From: Lachnospiraceae bacterium
GTDB lineage: Bacteria; Bacillota; Clostridia; Lachnospirales; Lachnospiraceae
DNA: 62,629 bases
Direction: 5' to 3'
Assembly (NCBI GenBank): GCA_024692715.1
Contig: JAILMH010000067.1
Span: 1-62,629 of the forward strand
The notes under the pieces were generated by a model. It was not told the DNA's origin, searched no databases, and was given only the letters and a program-made list of their open reading frames with translations. Position numbers and translations under genes: made by a program. Shown one piece after another: positions 51,944 through 58,198 of the stretch. Position 1 is the first letter of the stretch. Each line of letters opens with the position of its first letter.

Positions 51944-51965
51944 CAGCTGTCGTTTCCGACAGCTG
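51944..51965 (-). promoter_or_regulatory. Leader hairpin of the rfb operon
   Basis: A perfect 9-base stem CAGCTGTCG/CGACAGCTG with a GAAA (GNRA) tetraloop on the transcribed strand, lying in the first part of the rfb mRNA. No T-run follows, so it is not a terminator; it may protect the 5' end. Confidence 0.6.
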
Positions 51966-51981
51966 CACATAATTATTTCAG

Positions 51982-51990
51982 ATTATAACA
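51982..51990 (-). promoter_or_regulatory. Extended -10 promoter of the rfb operon
   Basis: On the minus strand TGT followed by a perfect TATAAT. The start would be near 51975, giving a leader of about 70 bases that begins just before the hairpin. No clear -35 box is visible, as in extended -10 promoters or activated ones. Confidence 0.6.
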
Positions 51991-52128
51991 CAAAATTATT
52001 AGGAATACTACTTTGGCACATTTATGGCGATTCTATACAATTTAATTCCAGATCATTGTTATAGGTATTTAGGGCATATTTTATACTATCAGTACAAATA
52101 TATGCTTTTTATTTATAAAGTATTTAAT

Positions 52129-52376
52129 TATGGCATATTTTAGATGTGATTTTGCGGAATTGTATGCCCCTATAGCACGAAATAGCGATTTATGGCATAT
52201 TTCAGATGTGATTTTACTGAACTATATGCTCCTATAGCACGGAATAGCGATTTATGGCATATTTTAGATATGATTTTGCGGAATTGTATGCCCCTATAGC
52301 ACGGAATAGCGATTTATGGCATATTTTAGATGTGATTTTACTGAACTGTATGCTCCTATAGCACAAAATAGTGATT
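52129..52376. repeat. 62-bp tandem repeat array upstream of rfbB
   Basis: Four units of exactly 62 bases start at 52129, 52191, 52253 and 52315, each with TATGGCATATTT, then AGATRTGATTTT, then RTATGCYCCTATAGCAC and AATAGYGATT. Units 1 and 3 share GCGGAATTGTATGCC, units 2 and 4 share ACTGAAC.ATATGCT, so the array grew by doubling a 124-base pair. Each unit contains the odd palindrome TATGGCATA and, 33 bases in, an inverted GGCATA partner. An imperfect unit precedes (52070-52128). The period is not a multiple of three, so peptides read from it are not conserved. It lies between the terminator of the DUF6273 gene and the rfb promoter. Nothing else was seen in 51991-52069. Confidence 0.9.
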
Positions 52377-52450
52377 TATGGCATATTTTGAAATTTCAAA
52401 CATCGAAAAGTATGTCCTTCATTAAAAAAATTGCAAATTGTGGCATACTC
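52377..52450. repeat. Decayed copies of the 62-bp unit, still in phase
   Basis: At 52377, exactly one period on, TATGGCATATTTT is repeated, and GTATGTCCT stands at the same inner position as GTATGCCCC in the full units; the rest has diverged. At 52439 TGTGGCATAC again falls in phase. Retention of only these two elements suggests they are the functional parts. Confidence 0.65.
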
Positions 52451-52474
52451 ACATTATCTAAGCACAAAACGTAC

Positions 52475-52505
52475 AAAAAGAGAGGTCGGAAACCCGGCCT
52501 CTCTT
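52475..52505 (-). terminator. Terminator of the DUF6273 gene
   Basis: GAGAGG-t-CGG pairs with CCG-g-CCTCTC (one G-T pair) around a small loop, and TTTTT follows on the minus strand. Confidence 0.85.
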
Positions 52506-52525
52506 CATCTTATATATCTATTCTA

Positions 52526-53212
52526 TCAATATGTTACCCAGATTGCAGGTCTTGCACCTTCACCGGCGTTGTTTCCAACGTGAGCTACTACACCGCCGTG
52601 ATCCTGAACTGTTGCAACCCATGAACCATAGGCATTACCAGGTGTTCTGAGCCACCAGAAGCCTCTTCCGCTTGAAGGATGTGTCCAGCAGCCTCTCATA
52701 GTTGCATATGCTGTACATTTAGCCTGCATATTTGTGTTCCAGTCAGCAAGGCTTGCTCCGAGGTATGTCTGTGCCTCATAAGCGCTGAGTGCGAAAACCT
52801 TATCGCTTGTATCATTTCCTCCGTCAAGTCCCTGACCTCCAAAGAAAGCGGCACTTCCCGGATTTGAATTTGTAACTGTGACTATTGCAGCCTTTTCTGT
52901 GTCATTAAAAGCTGTGTCATAGAAGGTTCCGTTCATCCATGAACGTAAATCAGAAGTTTCCCACGGAACATTTGCGTAATCATGCAGATATGCCTGATTC
53001 TCTAAAATATACTTGGACATGAGCAGTTTCTTGCTTCCATCATCTGCAACAACGATCCACTCGATCGGCTCCATACCGTTTGCAGTATTTCCGTCCTGCT
53101 CATATCTTCCGAATGTTATCGTGTTTGCTGCCGTATTATTTGTTGCAGCGTATGCACTGACAGGTGCAAGTGACATGATTCCGGCCATAAGTAATGCTAA
53201 AATTTTCTTCAT
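52526..53212 (-). CDS. Secreted DUF6273-type protein
   Basis: 228 residues from ATG 53212, with AGGAGG 11 bases upstream; the reading from 53251 adds 13 residues before the signal peptide. MKKILALLMAGIMSLAPVSAYAA is a signal peptide. The rest is one domain: ITFGRYEQDG, GMEPIEWIVV, LLMSKYIL, VPWETSDLRSWMN, FYDTAFNDTEK, a GFWWLRTPG block and VRPAIWV-like ending ARPAIWV. These are the marks of DUF6273, a widespread extracellular domain in Lachnospiraceae with a fold related to formylglycine-generating/C-type-lectin-like proteins. The function is unknown. Single-gene unit with its own promoter and terminator. Confidence 0.85.
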   Translation of the reverse strand: MKKILALLMAGIMSLAPVSAYAATNNTAANTITFGRYEQDGNTANGMEPIEWIVVADDGSKKLLMSKYILENQAYLHDYANVPWETSDLRSWMNGTFYDTAFNDTEKAAIVTVTNSNPGSAAFFGGQGLDGGNDTSDKVFALSAYEAQTYLGASLADWNTNMQAKCTAYATMRGCWTHPSSGRGFWWLRTPGNAYGSWVATVQDHGGVVAHVGNNAGEGARPAIWVTY

Positions 53213-53328
53213 TGATCCTTTTCCTCCTAGACTGAGTTCACAGCGAATCACCTGTAAAATATACCTCGCAAGGTCAAAAATGTTTTTAACATTTTCAACA
53301 CTTTACGAACACACTTTAGACACAGAAA

Positions 53329-53357
53329 ATTATATTAACTTTTGTATACATTTTCAA
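53329..53357 (-). promoter_or_regulatory. Promoter of the DUF6273 gene
   Basis: TTGAAA (53357-53352), exactly 17 bases, TATAAT (53334-53329). The leader of about 110 bases contains a small AAAATGTT/AACATTTT inverted repeat and two nearby TAAAGTGT direct repeats. Confidence 0.75.
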
Positions 53358-53390
53358 GTCGTTAAGTGTTCTGAATTATGTACACAGTTC

Positions 53391-53419
53391 AAAAAAGAGA
53401 GGCTGTTCTTTACAGCCTC
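53391..53419 (-). terminator. Terminator of the enzyme-I-like gene
   Basis: GAGGCTGT/ACAGCCTC stem with a 5-base loop, followed on the minus strand by TTTTTT, 10 bases after the stop codon. Confidence 0.9.
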
Positions 53420-53428
53420 CCCCTAGCA

Positions 53429-54148
53429 TCATGTAAATTCCTGTCTCGCAGCCTCATCCGGCTGAAAAATTATCTCTCCGCTGGTTCCGTCAACGATCAT
53501 TTCCTCGCCGTTTTCTATTCTCGCCATAAGCCTCGGCACATTGAAAACTGCCGGAAGTTCAAGGCTCCTTGCAAGTATAGCCGCATGAGAATTTTCACCG
53601 CCATTTTCCGCAACGATCCCTGTCACACTCCCCGGTACTATCTCCGAGAGCATAGCAGGAGAGAATTCCTTTGCTGCAAGTACTGTTCCTGTCACAGCTT
53701 CTCTGATATCGCATCTTCTCACCCCTAAGAGGATACCCAGAAGCCTCTGTTTTACATCATTGATATCACACGCTCTTGTTCTCAGTAATTCACTTGGTGA
53801 CGCTGCAAAAAGTCCGATATACTTGTCGCAGATCTCGCTTACAGCAAATTCTGCTGTTATGCCATGCATTATCCGTTCCTCCATCTCCGGTCGAAGGGAC
53901 TCATCACGCATCATTATCGCCTGCACTTCAAGTATATTTGATTCTCTGCCCGCTCCCATTTTTTCAAGCCGTTCAGCCATCTGATCGGTGTTTTCGCAGA
54001 ATTCTTCCACGGCATCTGCAAACCGTTCTCTTTCATAGTTGATATCGTTCGTCCGACGTTTAGATATGTCAAGTACTACGTCTTCTATACGAAGTACCTT
54101 TCCCATTCCAACCCCGGAAGAAACTCCGTTCCACTTCTCCCTCATCAT
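53429..54148 (-). CDS. Stand-alone N-terminal half of PTS enzyme I (EIN-like)
   Basis: 239 residues against about 570 for full enzyme I. It holds the first part of EI: GVSSGVGMGKV, an HPr-binding helical region (about 35-140), and the phosphohistidine domain with GGENSHAAILARSLELPAV (His188). The C-terminal PEP-binding TIM barrel is absent: the frame closes, and a good terminator follows 10 bases later, so this is not a truncation at a frameshift. Without the barrel it cannot take phosphate from PEP itself; it could pass phosphate to or from an HPr-like protein. GAGG lies before the ATG. The gene has a structured leader and is divergent from a GT2 gene. Confidence 0.8.
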   Translation of the reverse strand: MMREKWNGVSSGVGMGKVLRIEDVVLDISKRRTNDINYERERFADAVEEFCENTDQMAERLEKMGAGRESNILEVQAIMMRDESLRPEMEERIMHGITAEFAVSEICDKYIGLFAASPSELLRTRACDINDVKQRLLGILLGVRRCDIREAVTGTVLAAKEFSPAMLSEIVPGSVTGIVAENGGENSHAAILARSLELPAVFNVPRLMARIENGEEMIVDGTSGEIIFQPDEAARQEFT

Positions 54149-54173
54149 AGTTCCTCATCACTCCATCCATGAT

Positions 54174-54220
54174 AAAAAGCATATGCAGACCACCCCGGGC
54201 AAATGAGCCCATCCGCATAT
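54174..54220 (-). promoter_or_regulatory. Attenuator-like hairpin in the leader of the EIN gene
   Basis: On the minus strand ATATGC...GCATAT closes a structure with inner GGGC/GCCC, and the right arm is followed by TTTTT, only 26 bases before the ATG. No gene lies upstream that this would end, so control by early termination is possible. A 23-codon frame (ATG 54229 to TGA 54158) crosses the hairpin and its stop overlaps the ribosome binding site, but has no good site of its own. Confidence 0.5.
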
Positions 54221-54432
54221 TCCTGCCATCCCTGGCACTTTATTTACGTTATCTATATCGGTTTTATTTTATATTTTTTTCACATTATTTAGTGTATTTT
54301 AAAAAATACGTCTTTTGCATACCATGACCATCGAAATAATTGCCAAATTACGCTCCGAAAATTCGAGCTTTTCTGAACTTTGTGTTTTTTAAATGGTAAT
54401 ATTTAATATTTTTATGCCTCCTTTTTTGGCAC
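54221..54432. other. AT-rich divergent intergenic region
   Basis: No gene-like frame with a ribosome binding site was seen on either strand. The stretch is AT-rich and contains the near-palindrome GTATTTTAAAAAATAC at about 54293-54308. It should hold the promoter of the EIN gene, but no convincing hexamer pair was found. Confidence 0.5.
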
Positions 54433-54459
54433 TTTTGCATTCCTTAAATAGTTTATAAT
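54433..54459 (+). promoter_or_regulatory. Weak promoter candidate of the GT2 gene
   Basis: TATAAT at 54454-54459 is perfect, but the nearest -35-like bases (TTTTGC at 54433) are 15 bases away. GGGGG lies before the ATG at 54501. Confidence 0.4.
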
Positions 54460-54500
54460 TAACACATAGGGGACATCAAAGAATAAGGGGGACTCAGTTC

Positions 54501-55514
54501 ATGACAAGTATAAGCTTATGCATGATAGTTAAAAACGAGGAAAAAATACTTGCCCGCTGTCTTGACGGTATTGCTGATCTGATGGATGAGATCATCATTG
54601 TTGATACAGGCTCAACGGATAGGACCAAAGAGATCGCGGCAAAATACACAGATAAGATCTACGATTTCAAATGGGTAGATGACTTTTCCGCAGCAAGAAA
54701 TTTCGCTTTTTCAAAGGCCGGCTGCGACTATATCTACAGTGCTGACGCCGACGAAGTGATAGACGAGGAAAATCACGAAAAATTCCGTATGCTCAAGGAA
54801 GCCATGCTTCCTGAAATTGAGATCGTACAAATGTATTACACAAATCAGCTGGAGAAAAATACCACTTACAATTTCGATGAAGAGCTTCGGCCTAAGCTTT
54901 ATAAGCGCGTCAGAAGCTTTCAGTGGCAGGATCAGGTTCACGAAACTGTGCGTATAGCTCCTGTGATCTATGACAGTGACATCCGTATAAAGCACTGCCC
55001 GGAAGAGCTGCACTCAGGAAGGGATTTTGCCATTTATAAAAGGCTCATAGAATCAGGTGCGGAAATTTCTCCTCAGATGCAGCGGATGTATGCCCGTGAG
55101 CTTTTTGTTTCCGGCACTGAAGAAGATTTCAAGGATTCCTACGACTTTTTCCGCAGGCACTTAGACAGCGACTGTGACGAAGAACTCATAAAAATGGATT
55201 CCTGCGTACTGGCTAAATGTGCACGTCTTATGAATGATCCATCTATAATGCTGCTTTCAGCAGCCAGAGGTCTTGCAGTTGACGAGGTTCCGTCAGAGAT
55301 AGTTTTTGAGCTCGGCGAATTTTATCGCGCACAGCATAACTACTCAGAAGCTGTCATTTGGTATTACAACGCAGCCTTCGAAACTGAAGCACTTCTCAGC
55401 AGCACCTACGGCAGCTCATTTCCTATCATCGGCCTTCACATCTGCTATGTGATAATGGGCGATAAGGAAAACGCAGCCAGATATGGTGCCATGCTGCGTG
55501 AGATCAATTCATGA
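54501..55514 (+). CDS. GT2-family glycosyltransferase with C-terminal helical repeats
   Basis: 337 residues. SLCMIVKNEEKILARCLDGI, IVDTGSTDRT, DFSAARNFAFSKA, SADADEVID (DXD) and RPKLYKRVRSFQWQDQVHE are typical of the SunS/WaaE-like GT2 group, which glycosylates proteins or lipid cores. Residues about 200-337 form helical pairs of TPR type. It is a single-gene unit, away from the polysaccharide locus. Acceptor unknown; a protein acceptor is possible because TPR tails in this group bind peptides, but this is inference. Confidence 0.88.
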   Translation: MTSISLCMIVKNEEKILARCLDGIADLMDEIIIVDTGSTDRTKEIAAKYTDKIYDFKWVDDFSAARNFAFSKAGCDYIYSADADEVIDEENHEKFRMLKEAMLPEIEIVQMYYTNQLEKNTTYNFDEELRPKLYKRVRSFQWQDQVHETVRIAPVIYDSDIRIKHCPEELHSGRDFAIYKRLIESGAEISPQMQRMYARELFVSGTEEDFKDSYDFFRRHLDSDCDEELIKMDSCVLAKCARLMNDPSIMLLSAARGLAVDEVPSEIVFELGEFYRAQHNYSEAVIWYYNAAFETEALLSSTYGSSFPIIGLHICYVIMGDKENAARYGAMLREINS

Positions 55515-55519
55515 AAATC

Positions 55520-55542
55520 GCCCGACGGGTATTCCGCCGGGC
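55520..55542. terminator. Terminator between convergent genes
   Basis: GCCCG-a-CGG pairs with CCG-c-CGGGC around a 5-base loop; GTATCTTTT follows. It serves the GT2 gene and perhaps the ABC-F gene. Confidence 0.75.
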
Positions 55543-55549
55543 GTATCTT

Positions 55550-57346
55550 TTACTGTTTACTGAATTCTTCAACCATCTCTTCAAGCTCTAAGTATCTTGC
55601 GATCCTTTCATCAAGCTTTGCATCTGTCTCTTCTTTTTCCTTTGTAAGCTCTGTGAGCTTTCCAAAATCTGTCGCAGCTTTAAGTATCTCTGCATCGAGT
55701 TCTTCTGAATGAGCCTGAAGCTTCTCTATTTCCTCTTCTATCGTATCGTATTCCTTCTGTTCCTTAAAGGAAAGCTTCGTCTTCTTACGAGGTGTCTTTT
55801 CATACTTAACCTTAGGCTTTTCTTCTGCCGCGGGTGCAGTCTCCGCCTCATCCTGCTCCTTTTCCTTTTTACGCTTAAGGTAATTCTCATAATCTCCGGG
55901 GATCCTCTCTATCTCACCATCACCCTCAAAGGAGAAAACAGATGTGACCACGCGATCAAGGAAATATCTGTCATGGGATACTACAATAAGCACTCCGACA
56001 TAGTGATCAAGATAGTCCTCAAGGATCTGCAGAGTTTGAATATCCAGATCATTAGTAGGCTCATCGAGTATGAGCACGTTAGGCGACTCCATGAGCACCT
56101 TTAGAAGATAGAGCCTGCGCCTCTCTCCTCCGGAAAGCTTCTCGATCAGCGTGTACTGCATATTTCCATCGAAAAGAAAACGCTCACACATATTTGAGGC
56201 AGAAACAAGTCCCTCCGGAGTCCTTATAAATTCTGCCGTTTCTTTGATATAGTCTATAACCCTCATAGACATATCAAGTTCTTCATTTTCCTGACTGAAA
56301 TATCCGAATTTAACTGTCTGTCCGACCTCCACATGGCCGCTGTCAGGCTCAACCAGTCCAAGGATAGTCTTGATGAATGTAGACTTTCCGCATCCATTAG
56401 GCCCTATTATTCCGATCCTGTCATTTCTTAAGAAATTGTAGGAAAATTCACTGTATATCTTTCTTTCGCCAAAGGCCTTCGAGATATTGTAAAGCTCAAC
56501 GGTCTTATTTCCGAGACGGGAAGTTGCCGAGCTTATCTCGACCTGCCTGTCCTCTACGAGCTTATCCCTGTCCCTTAATTCTTCAAATCTCTGTATATGG
56601 GCTTTTTGCTTAGTCGAACGGGCACGGGCTCCTCTCTGCATCCACGCAAGGTCCTGCTTATAAAGTGTCGCCATCTTTCGCTCTGCTGCCTTTGCATAAT
56701 CAAGCCTCTGCTGCTTTAATTCCAGATATCCTGAATAATTTTCCTCATAAGTATAGACTTTCGCATGGTCTATCTCCAAAATCGAGTCTGTCACCTCATC
56801 CAGGAAATATCTGTCATGAGTTACCATCAAAAGTGCTCCGCGATAATGCTGAAGGAAATTTTCAAGCCATTCGATCATCTCAATATCCAGGTGGTTTGTC
56901 GGCTCATCCAGAATCAGAAGATCCGAAGGGGAAAGAAGTGCCGCTGCCAGCGCTGCTCTCTTTTTCTGTCCGCCGGAAAGATGTTCCGGAGACGCCTCCA
57001 CTTCTGTAAGGCCAAACTTTGCCAGAGTCGCTTTTACATTTCCGTTGTCATCTGTCCCTGCGTGATCACCGTAAGCCATCTTTGAGACATTATCGAGAAG
57101 GCTTATTGAATTGTCAAAATCCGGTGTCTGCAGAAGTCTTGCTATCTTCAAACCATTTGATGTTATAACAGCTCCTTCATCCGGCTCCATCTCTCCTGTC
57201 GCCATCGAGAGAAAAGTCGATTTTCCGGCACCGTTTACGCCAATAACACCGACCTTCTGCCCTGCCTCTATTCCAAAAGTAACACCATCAAGAATAGTTT
57301 TATTCCCGAGGGTCTTGCTCACATTTTCAAAATTTAATATGCTCAT
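55550..57346 (-). CDS. ABC-F family ATPase (Uup-like)
   Basis: 598 residues with two ABC domains and no membrane segment. Walker A GVNGAGKST and GPNGCGKST, signatures LSGGQKKRAALA and LSGGERRRLYLL, Walker B LLILDEPTNHLD and VLILDEPTNDLD, and the linker between them fit ABC-F. The C-terminus has a Lys/Glu-rich coiled coil (about 530-598) as in Uup. ABC-F proteins act on ribosomes, in translation rescue or antibiotic protection. Uup-type C-terminus favours a housekeeping role. It follows nudC with a 3-base gap. Confidence 0.92.
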   Translation of the reverse strand: MSILNFENVSKTLGNKTILDGVTFGIEAGQKVGVIGVNGAGKSTFLSMATGEMEPDEGAVITSNGLKIARLLQTPDFDNSISLLDNVSKMAYGDHAGTDDNGNVKATLAKFGLTEVEASPEHLSGGQKKRAALAAALLSPSDLLILDEPTNHLDIEMIEWLENFLQHYRGALLMVTHDRYFLDEVTDSILEIDHAKVYTYEENYSGYLELKQQRLDYAKAAERKMATLYKQDLAWMQRGARARSTKQKAHIQRFEELRDRDKLVEDRQVEISSATSRLGNKTVELYNISKAFGERKIYSEFSYNFLRNDRIGIIGPNGCGKSTFIKTILGLVEPDSGHVEVGQTVKFGYFSQENEELDMSMRVIDYIKETAEFIRTPEGLVSASNMCERFLFDGNMQYTLIEKLSGGERRRLYLLKVLMESPNVLILDEPTNDLDIQTLQILEDYLDHYVGVLIVVSHDRYFLDRVVTSVFSFEGDGEIERIPGDYENYLKRKKEKEQDEAETAPAAEEKPKVKYEKTPRKKTKLSFKEQKEYDTIEEEIEKLQAHSEELDAEILKAATDFGKLTELTKEKEETDAKLDERIARYLELEEMVEEFSKQ

Positions 57347-57349
57347 TTA

Positions 57350-58180
57350 TCAAATCCCGTTTCTTCTAAAGTTTTCTATCATTTCAGCGGTAAGACTTAT
57401 TATATTTGTCTGCTCCTGAAGCTCGTCTCTGCTTACCCACTCAGCAACGGACAATTCGTCTTCCTGCCTTGTTATATTATCATCACCATCAAGTTCACAG
57501 TAATATCCTGCCAGAATATTCTGGTCGAATCCCCAAGGCTGGCTCTTATAGTATCTTATATTTTTGACCTTAAGTCCAACCTCTTCCATGATTTCCCGGC
57601 GAACCGTAGCCTCCATCGACTCTCCTATCTCGCAAAAGCCTGCCACAAGGGCGATTCCCTTATATTCCCTGCCCTTATATCTGGTGATCACGATCCTGTC
57701 GCCGTCAGTTATGCCAACTATCACAGCCGGAGCTATCTTCGGATAGATCACGTTTCCGCACTCAGGGCACGCCATTGCCCTTTCCTTAGTATGATGGAGA
57801 GTTTTATGGCCGCATCTTCCGCAGAATCTGTTATCCCTGTACCAGAGATTCAGGTGCCAGGCCGTCTCTCCTGCAAAGCTCAGCTCCATAGGCTTAGCCG
57901 AGCGAAGGAACCTCAACGGCTCGTAGTCATAACCCTCCAGCTCTGCCGCCTTATCATCATCCGACAGATAAAGGAAATACTTCTTATCATCGATTGCAAA
58001 AAGATAGATAAGCTCATCCTCTTTTGCCATGATATCCTTTACTTTAGGTACTGAAATTTCTTCATTTTCTTTTTTTAGCAAAATATTTTTTTCACGGAAC
58101 ACGAAGACATTATCGTCATTCTGTGGTTTTATGTTTTCAAACTGGTTCTTAAATACGTATGGTTCTATATCCTGGATCAT
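57350..58180 (-). CDS. nudC: NAD(+)/NADH diphosphatase or RNA deNADding Nudix hydrolase
   Basis: 276 residues, normal for NudC. An N-terminal domain, a zinc ribbon with four Cys (FCGRCG and ACPECG), a Nudix box (GFCEIGESMEATVRREIMEEVG, described by its GxxxxxExxxxxxxREUxEExGU pattern) and the SQPW motif are seen. The usual SQPWPFPxS reads SQPWGFDQN, so part of the NAD-recognition motif is altered. NudC splits NAD(H) and removes NAD caps from RNA. It is 18 bases after the YfhO gene. Confidence 0.9.
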   Translation of the reverse strand: MIQDIEPYVFKNQFENIKPQNDDNVFVFREKNILLKKENEEISVPKVKDIMAKEDELIYLFAIDDKKYFLYLSDDDKAAELEGYDYEPLRFLRSAKPMELSFAGETAWHLNLWYRDNRFCGRCGHKTLHHTKERAMACPECGNVIYPKIAPAVIVGITDGDRIVITRYKGREYKGIALVAGFCEIGESMEATVRREIMEEVGLKVKNIRYYKSQPWGFDQNILAGYYCELDGDDNITRQEDELSVAEWVSRDELQEQTNIISLTAEMIENFRRNGI

Positions 58181-58198
58181 TCTTCCTTAAAACTCCAT

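Noticed and set aside
52129..52450. CRISPR array
   Set aside because: The 62-bp units follow each other directly with no unique spacers, and no cas genes are near.
52316..52624. Plus-strand open frame of 102 codons
   Set aside because: It begins in the 62-bp repeats, crosses a terminator and lies antisense to the DUF6273 gene; the repeat period shifts the frame, so it is not a conserved peptide.
53250..53428. Frameshifted remainder of enzyme I behind the EIN gene
   Set aside because: Downstream of the stop there is a terminator and then the promoter of the next gene; no TIM-barrel sequence was seen in any frame.
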